Assembly (NCBI RefSeq): GCF_041146795.1
Contig: NC_135168.1
Location: forward strand, 11,919,131-11,983,130
DNA length: 64,000 nt
From: Maylandia zebra
Lineage: Eukaryota > Chordata > Actinopteri > Cichliformes > Cichlidae
Direction: 5' to 3'
The translations under genes were made by a program, and so were the position numbers. Positions 1 through 11,429 of the stretch are shown one piece after another. Position 1 is the stretch's first letter. Each line of letters begins with the position of its first letter. The notes beneath the pieces were generated by a model that worked only from the letters and a program-made list of their open reading frames with translations, was not told the origin of the DNA and did no database searches.

Positions 1-46
1 AGTCCCGGTTGGTCATTAGGTCAGACCTTTGTTGGTCATTTTGTGG

Positions 47-485
47 GTTAGAGTCCCCATTGTCCATCAGGGTAGATCTGCCTCAGTCATACACTTGTTT
101 TGGGTGTTGATTGTTGTTTCAAAGTATTATAAATTATTCTAGAACGGCAGTTAGAGTCTGCTAGGAAGCGCAGTGCTCAGAGGTAACGCTTGCCAATGCC
201 AAGGACGCTTAGGCATTGTCCTCGAAAAGGGATAGTCAGTTGGTCACTGTGGAGCTTGGGGCACTCCAGAATAACTAGGAGTTAGAGTCTCCTTACCGTT
301 TGGAACGGTAGTCTGCGCTTTTTTGGCCAGCAGAAGTTGGACTTCGGGTGTGTAACTTTAACTTAAAACTTCGGGCCTTGGCTGTGAAACGCAAAAAAAA
401 TAGAACTTGAGGCAAAGTTTGGGTTGGTTGACGCTTTTAAATTGAGTTAGGGATTTTAGAGATGAGGCCAGAAACAGTTAGAGTC
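47..485 (+). repeat. Four copies of GTTAGAGTC
   Basis: The nonamer GTTAGAGTC occurs at 47-55, 150-158, 281-289 and 477-485, always in the same orientation. Short TTGGTCA-type words sit between the copies. Four copies of a 9-mer in 440 bp is more than expected by chance. They may be factor-binding or RNA-packaging repeats of the retroviral leader, or the remains of a decayed tandem repeat. No function can be read from the sequence. Confidence 0.6.
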
Positions 486-1389
486 TGATACTGGTTAATT
501 GATCACAAAAAAGTTGGACTTTATCGGTTGGACCGTTAACCTAAATTTGTCAAAATTGTTTAGGCGCTAAAGCTGACAAATCTGTGCAGTTGTAATATAA
601 GACGTCTGTGTAATATAAAATAAGAGAATTTGATGTGAAAGGAGGCTGTGTGTCGAGTCAGTAATGCACTGACTGCCTGCTGCTATTTTTAGACGGAGTG
701 TGTGTGTACATGCAAATGAGGCAGCATATGCGGAGCGCATGAGAGGATTGTGCTTTCGGTTTTGTGTGTTATTGAGCTCGATAACTATTGTTTGCAAATG
801 TGGTTAAATGTCTGTGATTAAAATGCTGGCTTAGTATATAACAACACTGTGAATAGAGTTTGAATGATGGTTGTAAATATATGAAGGGTGATGGTGTTTC
901 TAAGTAGAATATAAGAATTATTTGTGTTTAAAACCAGCGTTTAAGCCAGAAGATTTAAGGTGGATTTGAAGGTTTAAAAAAAATTAAAAAATTAAAAAAA
1001 TAAAGGCGTGATGTTAGTAAAAAGGGTTACAGCCTGAAAGTGCTGTTAATTTATGAGCTGTCTGGATACAGAGTAAATGGAGTGGTCATCCTGAAAGGAT
1101 TGAATGATGCTCCAACTCTGTGGTCAAGTCAGACATAGGCTTTAAGCAACCATGAGCCACTAATAAGCGTGACAGATTAATGAGTATGTGTAAATTGAAC
1201 TTGTTAAATAGCCTTAATAGGAGTAACTCAATGAGCACGCAATAAAGTGGACTTTTTAGGGGTAGTTTACCACCGATACTATAAAATGAAACTCAATTAG
1301 TAGTTCAATAACAAATTTTAAAGATAACCTTTGTTATTTGATAAAAGAGGGAAAATTCAGGTTACATATAGTTACACATAAATAAGGGA

Positions 1390-1686
1390 ATGTTAATCTC
1401 TGCGTCATATCAGATTGAAATTTCAATTGTAGGGGATCATCTGGAGGTGAATTGTGTTGGGCACGGGGAGACAGAGGAGTCACCCCATGATTTTTCAGTG
1501 TGCATAGAGATAGAGGAGGCTGAACTGGAAGCCTGCCTGGGTTGTTGTTTTCTTTTATTTGAGGGTTTGCTTGAAATTTGTGAGAACGACCACATTGATA
1601 TATGGGAGCCTTCTCGGGCAGCGATTTTTTTGTTAAACATGTGGCAGGCTGTGCAAAACGGAGAAAGCTTTGACATAATGACATAG
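1390..1686 (+). CDS. Small acidic hypothetical protein in ERV-A leader
   Basis: This ATG-to-TAG frame encodes 98 residues. The product is rich in Glu and Asp and has several Cys residues, including a CLGCC stretch near the middle, and a hydrophobic run (FLLFEGLL). It has no recognisable domain, signal peptide or clear membrane segment. Its position upstream of gag matches that of orf C in walleye dermal sarcoma virus, but that is a match of position only; no sequence relation is claimed. Overlapping frames on the other strand are of similar length, so coding status is uncertain. Confidence 0.3.
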   Translation: MLISASYQIEISIVGDHLEVNCVGHGETEESPHDFSVCIEIEEAELEACLGCCFLLFEGLLEICENDHIDIWEPSRAAIFLLNMWQAVQNGESFDIMT

Positions 1687-2064
1687 AGGTGATTTCTTGG
1701 TTTTAGATTTATTAGTACGGGATAAGTTGAGGGACGCTTCAGGGTGTGTTGCTGTAAAGTGTATAAGGGACGTGCAGCGCCGTTAATGGGTTTAAAAATA
1801 GATGAAAAACACTAATCAGAGGAACTATGGGAGAGAGGTAAGTATATGGAGGTGAGCGCGTTGCGCATAAGAGTTGCTGGTTTCATATATTAACACTTTG
1901 AGTGTGAACAATTTTGATTGAGTGTCAACGCTTGAGAACGCGAGGAGAGCGTCTAAAGTGCTGGGTTAAACTTTGTGTGTCACCAAGCAGGGGAAGAGGA
2001 GCCAGTGATTGCGAGAACAGCGAGACGGATTCTGAAACCGAAAGTTAAGCGTGTCTGGGTGACC

Positions 2065-2069
2065 TAGAC
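2065..2069. repeat. Target-site duplication TAGAC, left copy
   Basis: TAGAC lies directly before the TG end of the ERV-B LTR at 2070. The same five bases lie directly after the CA end at 28893. This fixes both ends of ERV-B and shows that the DNA at 1-2069 and from 28899 onward was once continuous. Confidence 0.85.
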
Positions 2070-2321
2070 TGATAGGTTTGTAGCTTGAACCCATCCGCTG
2101 GAACGTTGAAGACAATATAATTACACTGCAAAGCAAGACACAAGTAGGCAAGCTTCTTCATGTTTCTCGTGCACGGGAGAGAACCGGACAGGCACCGTTC
2201 CTTCACTTGACCCCAGTTGCTCTCGTCCGTTCTCCCGTACCACTGTTCTTTTATTGAGGTTACATGAATATGCATAGGTTCATTAACATATGACGTCTAC
2301 ATACACACAAAGAGTACCTTG

Positions 2322-2390
<69 letters not shown>

Positions 2391-2726
2391 ACTGCTGATC
2401 AAAGGGTCAAACATCCTTGGTCAGGAAGAGGGTAGCCTCCCCCTCACCCTAGATGGTTCATCCTAGATAACACGGTGAGGAAGTCCTGCAGTTCATCTAA
2501 ACAAAGAGCACTTAGACTAGAACAGACGCAACTACGTTAATCCTACCATAAAACAATAAGACACGGTATGACCTCTCATGCTCCCAAAGTGCTGTCTAAT
2601 ACACACAAAGTTTGCAGACTATCAAGGATCAAAACCTCTACCAATCTACAACTAATTACAAAACTCTAAGCATATATAAGTAAATATTTCTAAGCATAAA
2701 TGACAATCAACAATACAAATCTAACA
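2070..2726 (-). repeat. ERV-B 3' LTR, complete
   Basis: The 657-bp LTR has plus-strand ends TGATAGG and CTAACA, so both strands read TG...CA. On the minus strand it has a TATATA stretch (about 2672-2678) and an AATAAA poly(A) signal (2250-2255). A (GT)n tract of about 64 bp (2326-2389) lies between them. The same GT tract is the insertion point in the other LTR. Confidence 0.85.
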
Positions 2727-2740
2727 TTTCCCCCCTTTTT
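2727..2740 (-). other. ERV-B polypurine tract
   Basis: On the minus strand, A and G only (AAAAAGGGGGGAAA) abut the first base of the 3' LTR. This is the expected place and makeup of the plus-strand priming site of a retroelement, and it confirms the element's orientation. Confidence 0.75.
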
Positions 2741-5700
2741 GACCTTTATGCTAGAAAAGTTCCCAGGTATGAATACCTCATGTCTGACAGTTTCAATGCA
2801 AACCTTTTCATACTCAGCATATGTCAAATCACCCTAAATTACTGAAAAGGTACACAGTTTAACAAATGTATTAGCAGTTATCCCATTCCTCATTGATCCC
2901 ATCCCATGGCAAACTGCATCCCACAAACAAACAAATTGTTAATTTAATAGTGAAAATAAGAAGATAACATTTCCAAAAACATCTCAGCTTGGTGGTGCTT
3001 CCTCCGGGTGTGCACATCACATGTCTCTCTGCAGAGTGGTTTAAGCTCTGCAGGGCGTCATGAATGTCTCTTCCAGTTGTTTCCTTCACTGTCCATAGGA
3101 CCAGAGTCCAAATGTATGTAGAATAGACATTCAAACATACCAGTTGGTTTTGTTGTTCGTCAACATGGGTCTCAGCTATTTCCAAGCTGCAGACTTCTCA
3201 GCACTCTAGTTTTATGGCCTCTTGCCAGCCCCCATCACCTGACTTCAGACCTTCGTCTTGTGAGGGGGATATTTATGACTCCTTAATTGTCCACGCTCTG
3301 CAGAAAAAGCTCTCTGTGGAAAGGGTGCTGGGTTCCGTCATCTTACTGCTGTTATGATCCCAGCAGCCTTCAGAGTGTCATCGTATGCACAGTACAGTGG
3401 CACAGCGTTAGGTGATGTTCATAGGAAACTGCTGTTATCACCACCATAGCTTCTGGTTCCTGTGCTTTTCACAGAATCATGACGTCATCCTCGAACTCCT
3501 TCTGCGCTGTCGATGGAGCTTGGCACGCTCCCCTCATCCCTCGAGTTTTCATATCCCAACGCTGCTGAAGATTTAAGACAGAGCACGTCGTACACCTTAA
3601 TTGTCTTTCTCAGCGTCAATATTGAATGTTTCATTTTATTTAACATCTTGCTGTGGGAAGTCTCCTCTTGATCTCCTGGAAGCTCAGTAGCACAGCTCTC
3701 TGTGTGATGTCTGCTGTGCTGAAGATGATCTCTGATCCTCCTGAAGCCTCTCTCCTGGCCTCAGCTCCCATCCTGTGGACGATCCTCTCAGGCACTCCTT
3801 CTCGTCATGCATAGTCCTGATTTTGGGCCTGCTGGATCTGTCTCTCTTAGGTGAGAGTTGTCATGTGTCCATCTCCTCTGCCTTCCTCCTGGTTCAGCTG
3901 TTTCCGGCACCAGCTGGGGTCCTATAAGGATGAGCGTCGTAGTCAAGGTAACCAAGAGGGTCCTGGTCGCACACAGGTCCGTCACGCCTCGCACTTGGTT
4001 GCCCTAGAGTTGATCAGAGGCTGGAGGTTGAAGTGCGAGCTTACCCTACGGGGGCTCAATCAGCACTCCCCCCTCACCACTGAAACAACCAAGTGTGAGA
4101 TTTCTCTATTGTGCTGTCTTGAGGGTGCCGGGGTTTCCTGGGACCTCGACCTTTTGCAGTGGCTCTGATAAATCCAGGAGGGTCTCTCGCTATTTTGCAG
4201 GCAGTTAAAATGGTCCTTGCTGTGGCTCCAAGGTCTGATCTCATGATGGGCCCCAACCAGCTTGACCTTTGACCTCAACCACTGCCTGGTCCTGTCAGCT
4301 ATGCGCTTCTCACTGGGCCTCTGAAGATTTCTCAGGAGATTACTGCTGCACCTATATTTCCTTGCTAGGAAGACAAACTATTTGGAGAGTATGTCAACAA
4401 TCATCAAACCACATTCTTTAGTTCAGTGAACTTCACTTATAGGCCATCAAAGCCTCATCTGAACATGGGTGCACCACTTGCATAGGTTTAATATTTGTAA
4501 ATAAAACGGCTAATCACACAAATCACTGCAACAATAATAGTAAACATTGCTTAATGTTACTCCTTGGACCCCACCTCTTGACGCATGGACACACTCATGC
4601 GCCAACACACCAAACCTGGATTCCTGTCTTAAAGAAAAAGATTAGCTAGATCATATCCCAGGCAACATCAGGGCATCTCCTCCCCTGGAGCAGCACCACC
4701 CTGGACCTATAATCCTGCAATAAAAATGTTAGTGTGTTTTGCATATTAAGTATGCTTAACACCTGGCTCTCCCAGGAGCCTGCATACACACCATCATGGC
4801 CTGGAAAGCAAAATCTGGAAGTAAAATCAAACTTCATACCTGTAAACAATTGTATCATAAGAACAATAAGCATTCAACATCAGCAAGACAAGTGTCATGT
4901 GCAGGTTTTCTCAAATCAGTAAACTACAATTATTTTCATAAGTCGCCTCAGACATGGATCATCCCATGTACTCAGGCAACATTAATGTAATCGGTGACTG
5001 CTCTTAAGCAAAGTCACTCCACTTATATATTACTATGGGCTCAAAAGTGGCCAGCTAATGAGCCCATATCAAACTATCCCAGAAACCCTGTATCTCTTAT
5101 TTGTTCTTCTCATGTCACTTGCCCGCTTCTGCCAAATCCTCTACACGCAGTCATAGAAAAACAAACATTAGCAACACAGTGACCATTGGTGGTCAGACGC
5201 AGGTCGACAGGTTCCAGAGGTGCCATAAAAAGACCATAAAGTTAGCCATCTATAGCTGTGGAAAGAAGTAACACCAGTTCTCAACACAGGAAATTTCACA
5301 CGTTATTCACATTATCAAAGTAACCGTCACATTTTCCCATCAACACAATGCAACAGCATCACCACTCATAACCTGTAAACACAGTTTTCCTCACACATAA
5401 ACCCAGAAATCCTGTAGTAGGAAAAAACATCAACCAGTTGTCCTGGTATAAATCGCATCATCAATTCACATGAAGAACTGGCATGCTGTAAGAAAAGAAA
5501 ATGCAAATATTAGCGCTTGCGCAGGCGTATGCATACTTTGTCACAGTTATCTCTGTGAGCAACACAAGCCTATGAATAACACACCTGATAAATGCACAGA
5601 CACAGAAAATGGCATTTAAAAGGTTAAATCATCATGCAACCTCGAGTGTTGCTGTCATCTTTCTGCTCCTGTAAAAGGAAACACATGGGTTCATCTGCAC

Positions 5701-8700
5701 CTTTGTCAGGTGGGGGTTAACTTCACACAATCATGTTCAGTCAGTCAGTTATTTTAAAATTCTTACTCATTCACTCAGTGGTTCCTTCTTTTGCTAATTG
5801 TGGAAATTATCATCGCATTCGTTTCCACGCTCAGCAAAACGACGTTATTTCAAAAAGAAAAATAATTTAGACTGGATTTCCTCGTTGAATCCTTTTTGGG
5901 GGGGACTCTCATTTCCTAATTGTCCCAAATAAGTGGCTTTCTCCTGAGCCCATTTTAAATGTGGAGAAACTCACTTGCAACAATTGTCTTGACGACGTGT
6001 AACGCTTTTAATTCCCGACTTGCAGATCTGCTCAAAGAAAAGAAATTCACAAGCAAAAATCAGTGCTTGTTCAAAAATGAAAAATAAAAAATAACAGAGA
6101 TTATCAAACCAAACTCTCAGTGCACTGTGAAAGTATCAAAATAAAAAGGCCTTGTTACGTCATGACACAAACTCCTCATCAACTTCACAACAGGAGAAGA
6201 ATCATCAGCTAGATTCACTCCAAACCAACCATCAGCTGCACAACTCACAACATAATCCTAATGTCATATTAGCTATGAGTTTAATCACCAGGTCTGTGCT
6301 CTTCACTCATTTAGGCCACAGATCTATTTTATTCAATTTTCCTTTTTCCCTTCATCATAAAACATGTGACATGCTGTCATGCACTTCACAAAAGAAGTTT
6401 GTTCTGACGTATTCAGAGTTGTGTATCTAAATACAGGATTCACTCGCACATCAAAACAGGAAACTCAGTGTTTTAGAGTCTCCACTCTAACAAACTCCAA
6501 CACATCCCATTCACTCGTGCTAGAATTCAGTCACCTTTCATTAATCTAAAAACCAATCAAATAATTTGCATATCGGCTATTAACCCACTAAGTTGACAGG
6601 ACAACAGAAATGCATGTTCAAAATGTTATCACTAAAAGAGAATTTCCCTCATACAGTAAATTTAGTAGTAAACTTGTGCTGCATCAATCAAGCAGGAAGC
6701 TTCTCCCAATTTACTATATTAACACTAAATTTATTATCTGATCACTAGTTGGTCAAACCAGAATCTTTTTTCCCACAAAAGTTTAAATTGTTGTCCTGCA
6801 ACCTAGAGAGTCAATTTTTTGCATTGGATAAATTCAGCATTTGATAACAAGTGTCTGCTAAATTGACACTATTTTAGCACTGATGAAAGATAACAAGCTA
6901 ATTTTCATTGCATGTGTGTTTGTTATTAGGCAGGTTTAATGCATGTCTGTGGAGCTGCATATCCAACAGAGCATGTTCTCTGCCTTTCCTACACATTTCT
7001 CTGCTATTATTTGATCACTTCTTAACTAATGTGCTATGAGTCCACTGGTTTTTGCATCACACGAGGTGACTTGGACAAGATGATAAACAGACTCACACGC
7101 TTAAGATGTTGTCTAATCTTCATAAGCTCTCTTGTGTTTGTGTTAGTAGGGTTAATGCATGTTGTGCTTGTGTGTGTGATTTTGTATGTTTCTATTTTGG
7201 CAGTGTTTCAGACTCCTTCACAATTTTCCAACTTAAGCAGTCAGTTTTGTTTTTCCCAGGTTTGCTAACCCAAATTTTGATTTCCCACATTAAATAATTC
7301 CTATGTGTTCTCACCTAGTCTTCTCACTCTGTTGTCCTCTCACTCTGTTGTCCTCTCCCACTTCAACAGTCCAACAGCCGGCAGTTCTCCTTCAGCTTTG
7401 TCCTGTATTCCACTGTCTCTTCTTGCCATTTTACTCCACAGGTGGCAAATGTCAAACTCCAACTGTTCAGTTCTCCTCAAACGTTTTCTTCACATGCACA
7501 GTGAAGTCACAGCCTGTTGTAAACACAGTGCCATCCATCCGATCAGTCAGGATGATGGGTTTGCTCTTCTTCTCTGATGCTGTTTGTCCACATTGCTGCT
7601 GCTTTGCTGGGACTCTTTGCTCAGGACTTGCTGCTGTCTCTTTATCATGTTATTGCTTTGGAGCTGCATTCCTTGTCTTCAGGGAGGGGTGAGAGCTTGC
7701 TTGCTTGTGAGGTTGAGAGACACATGGCGCTGTAAATAAGTCAGCCAGAAACTTGGCCTGCATGTTTCCAATGATGTTGAAATATAACTTTCTTCCGACT
7801 GCTGCATGTGGAAAATTGATTCAGGTCTGCTTTTCACCTGAAAGTGACAAACTAAGACATTTTCATTATTATCATCGCTGCTTAATCAACACACATCTCT
7901 CTCTCTGTTTTTGTGAACAATCCTTTCTTAAAAGCAAAAAATAAAATCGTGGTTGTTTTTGGCTGATCAACACAAAACCTTTTCCCTATGATTTATTTTT
8001 CATCTACAATATAAATTCTTCCTCTTTTTCATTTGCATAAATAAATCACATGGCCGATGATACCATGGTGATCCATAAATATAATCACCAGTTTATTAAA
8101 TTATTTTTAACCCAACAAAACAAATAAACAAAAACATGATGCTGATGCTACACACACACACGAGTCAAGGTGCAGGAAAACTGCTCACGGGAACGCTGCA
8201 CACTCTCTGTTTCCCCCTCTTTGAGTAGTTCCCAGACAGCTCTTGATCTGATAATGTGTAGCTTGCTCATCAGCTCAGAAAAAAAACTGCAACGCAACAT
8301 CACACAGTAGTTGCATGCTCTGCCCACAGCGGCAAAGTCTTACACTTTCATATTCAATACAGCTTCTCCATCATGTACTTTTAGATGTTTCATACAGGGT
8401 TCAGCATATTAGTTGTTTTCACAGGTGTGCTCCATATCTCAACAATGGCTCATAACAAGACGACAGTCTTTCACACAGGTCAAGTGCCTCTATGCACTTC
8501 ATTAGTTTAAATATTTACCTATATCACTTCACCTCACATGTCATTGTACTGAATTTAAGCAACCACAAGCTTAATGTAGATTACTTTTAACAACTATCCA
8601 CCTCAATTACGTCTATGGTCTGGCACACAGGCTGTTGTCGATCAGGACAAGCTAAAGAGTTAACATTTTGTGTCAGCTGCCAGGAGCAAAGTCCAGCACA

Positions 8701-9297
8701 AACGTCTGTCTCCCTCCAACTCACTCTTGGTTGCTTAGAAACCCATGATAACAACAACAGTCGGTGTCACAGACCACGTGTTCTGCTCCGCACACACTCA
8801 CACAACAACAACAACAAAAACGACGACGACGACAACAATGACAACAACACAAAATAGGCCTACTCCGGACTCACACCGGACCGCTCGGGACCCTGACCCA
8901 GTTGTGGGACGCTCACCCACTCGCGCGACAAAACCCAATGAAGGGACGCTCGGGACACACACCCAGGGCGATTTCAAAACCGGACACTCACCGGACGCTT
9001 GGGACCCTTGGGCGATTTAACCAAAACCTCTTTTTCGGGACACAAACCCAGTTATCACTCCACAAAGCAGCGAACTTCTCAACGCCTCACAAAATGGCGG
9101 AGACTGCACAACGACACGGTTATAGAGTCGGCCTCTTCAAACTTACTTGGCGTTGCTTAGCGTGTAATATCAGCTTCGAATCCCGCCGATCGCCATTCAT
9201 CGAGGAGAAAGATAGACCGCGAATCCACAGGAACTTCCTGGCTGACGTCAGTCTTTCAGCGTGTCCCTCCTCCCCTCAGTGAATGCGATTCCAGGGC
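2727..9297 (-). other. ERV-B interior, no gene seen
   Basis: This 6.6-kb stretch lies between the polypurine tract and the primer-binding site. No frame on the minus strand exceeds about 105 codons, and no protease, reverse transcriptase, integrase or zinc-knuckle motif was found on either strand. The part near the primer site (8870-9290) is GC-richer. On the minus strand it repeats GGGTCCCGAGCG-like words and contains an AAAATGGCGG word (9091-9100) that resembles a YY1 site. A short ACA/ACG triplet repeat lies near 8800-8840. It resembles a large non-coding LTR derivative that depends on another element's proteins. Confidence 0.55.
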
Positions 9298-9316
9298 TCC
9301 GGCTCTCGAAGGACCA
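9298..9316 (-). other. ERV-B primer-binding site, tRNA-Tyr-like
   Basis: The minus strand reads TGGTCCTTCGAG followed by AGCCGGA, starting five bases inside the 5' LTR end. The first 12 bases pair with the 3' end of eukaryotic tRNA-Tyr including CCA. The CCGGA that follows also pairs if two extra bases (AG) are allowed. This supports a tyrosine-tRNA primer with a 2-base insertion. The fish tRNA set was not searched. Confidence 0.55.
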
Positions 9317-9321
9317 ATTAA

Positions 9322-9573
9322 TGATAGGTTTGTAGCTTGAACCCATCCGCTGGAACGTTGAAGACAATATAATTACACTGCAAAGCAAGACACAAGTAGG
9401 CAAGCTTCTTCATGTTTCTCGTGCACGGGAGAGAACCGGACAGGCACCGTTCCTTCGCTTGACCCCAGTTGCTCTCGTCCGTTCTCCCGTACCACTGTTC
9501 TTTTATTGAGGTTACATGAATATGCATAAGTTCATTAACATATGACGTCTACATACACACAAAGAGTACCTTG

Positions 9574-9609
<36 letters not shown>
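9322..9609 (-). repeat. ERV-B 5' LTR, inner piece
   Basis: This piece matches 2070-2355 with two substitutions, then enters a (GT)n tract of about 34 bp and stops matching at 9610. The remainder of this LTR resumes at 28499 in the same orientation. The break therefore lies within the microsatellite. Confidence 0.88.
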
Positions 9610-9611
<2 letters not shown>

Positions 9612-9990
9612 TTTGCTTGTGTCAAAATTGGGGACTTCTATCAGCTCACACACCAGTCAATTGGGGACACCTCTCCCTTTGGGGACCAAAACCACCGTCC
9701 CCAATTAGATTTACCTCTAACAACGTTCAGCATGTTCTAAAACATATTTTAATCCGAAAATCTCACCTGACCCCAAAAGTGACATTTTTTAGATTTTTTG
9801 TGTATGTGTATGACATTGCCCCCAAAAATTTTTGCAATCTGTGTATAACTCTATGTTGCCCCTAGTGGAAGTGTGTGAAATTGCAAGAATTTCCACTGTC
9901 CCCAAAAGTGACATTTCTTGGATTTTTTTGTGTGTGTATTACCTCTCCCTAACCCTTATATTATTATAGTGTAAGATTTCTTTTAATATA
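9610..9990. repeat. GGGGAC/GTCCCC-rich edge of the inserted segment
   Basis: TTGGGGAC-type words occur near 9628, 9660 and 9677, and GTCCCCAA or GACCCCAA words occur near 9700, 9770, 9820 and 9900. The word GTCCCCAAAAGT recurs near the other edge (27990-28310). Shared words next to both edges are typical of subterminal repeats that bind a transposase or recombinase. Confidence 0.45.
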
Positions 9991-10559
9991 CTGATCTTTG
10001 TTGAAAATCTTATTCAACATTCTTTTGTATGAATGGTTTTATATAAACAAACATTTGTTCTCTTGACTAAATAATAGAAATCAGTCGACTATTTAGTAGA
10101 TTATATTTTCAAAAGGGTAAAGAAGACACCAGAAAATACAAAAGAGTCATATTTCACGTAATTATGATATAAATAGTTTTAATATTTTTTAAAGAATTAT
10201 TTGGCATGATGTGAAGCAGATGCATGAAGTAATGGAGCACTTTAGGTTCATATTTGCTTTCTGAACTGCAGCTTGACATAAATTACTCTAAATTCTTGAT
10301 ACTTGTATTGCAACATATTTAAGATGTTTCTTGAATTTCTGTTGAATGGTGCAGGGATCCAAAATTTGGTGAAACAGCTGAGCTAAATTTCAATGTTAAT
10401 ACCTTTTAGGCAGTATGTAAAATACTGCCTAAAAAGCATAAAAAGTCACAATCATATGGCATAAAACTTAATTCTCACCGAAGTCTCTTTAAGAGCTGAT
10501 CAAAAACTGTAAGACAATGGTCATTACATATGGATCATGACAGAAAAAAAATTATATCC
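9991..10559. other. AT-rich stretch, nothing identified
   Basis: No long frame, repeat end or RNA gene was recognised here. A short inverted pair, AGGCAGTATGTAAAATACTGCCT, can fold into a hairpin near 10408-10431. Confidence 0.4.
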
Positions 10560-11075
10560 TGGATACAAGCGGGAAAGATTAGCTTCTGTAGCATGGTTGA
10601 CTGGGCCTTAGAGATATGTCCAGAGCTTGACTCAAGTTAAATTCAAAGTCAGCTTTATTGTGGAGACGGCTTATGGTTGAGAAATGAACATTCAATGCAC
10701 GGGCGACAGATCTGGTTGACATTCCTGCTGTCAGCATGCCAATTGCACGCTCCCTCATTGCATCTGTGGCATTTTGCTGTGAGACAAAACTGCACATTCC
10801 AGGGTGGCCTTTTGTTGTGGGCAGTCTGAGGTACACCTGTGCACTACTGATGATGTCAGATCAGCATCCTGATGTGGCACACCTGTGAGGTGGGATGGAT
10901 TATCTCAATATAGCAGATGTGCCCACTACCACACATTTGGACTGATTTGTGACCACTGTTTGGGAGGGATGGTTATATTGTGTATCTGGGATGAATTTTA
11001 GGTCTCTACGTCCATCCCATGGGGAATGGGAGCAGTAACAAAGGTGTTGCGTTTATATTTTTGTTGAGTGTATAT
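10560..11075 (-). pseudogene. Tc1-type transposon remnant
   Basis: The minus-strand frame at 10579-10836 encodes a helix-turn-helix core (GMLTAGMSTRSVARALNVH, then STISRL), which is the N-terminal paired-like DNA-binding part of a Tc1 transposase. The catalytic part is absent. At the upper edge, GCGTTTATATTTTTGTTGAGTGTA resembles the terminus of a known fish Tc1 group. No matching opposite terminus was found, so the copy is truncated. Confidence 0.75.
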
Positions 11076-11429
11076 CATATAGGAGACAGTGATATTCCAG
11101 AAGTGAAAAGAAGTTTACTGGATTTACAAAAAGTGTGCAATAATTGTTTAAACAAAAATCAAGCAGGTGCATAAATTCGGGCACCACAAAGTTTAGTTGT
11201 CATGAAATCAATATACTTAGCATCCTTATTTTCCTATTATATTGTTTTATTTATTTCTCCACAAAAAGTGACCCGACTGCAAAATGACAGTTGCTCATCC
11301 ACTTTCCAGGGGTGGGGCCATCTTCTGTGACGCATTGAGAGAAGGAAGACAGGATAAAGACATGTTGTGGAAGAGAGCCAGAAATTAAAGTATGATTCAC
11401 ACACCTATTAGCACATAGTGAGTGAAGAC

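Larger units (their letters stand above)
1..2069 (+). other. 5' leader of retrovirus ERV-A, left part
   Basis: This stretch ends at the left copy of the TAGAC duplication and would read straight into the DNA after 28893 if ERV-B were removed. There a splice donor and the gag start follow, so 1-2069 is read as the untranslated leader of the plus-strand provirus. The 5' LTR must lie wholly or mostly outside the window, because nothing here matches the 3' LTR at 37265-37517. A leader of more than 2 kb is long for a simple retrovirus. Epsilonretroviruses are known to carry a small reading frame between the 5' LTR and gag, which fits the frame at 1390-1686. Part of this stretch could still be LTR. 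Confidence 0.65.

Noticed and set aside
2045..2275. Minus-strand 76-codon frame, repeated at 9318-9527
   Set aside because: It lies within the ERV-B LTR and is duplicated only because the LTR is.
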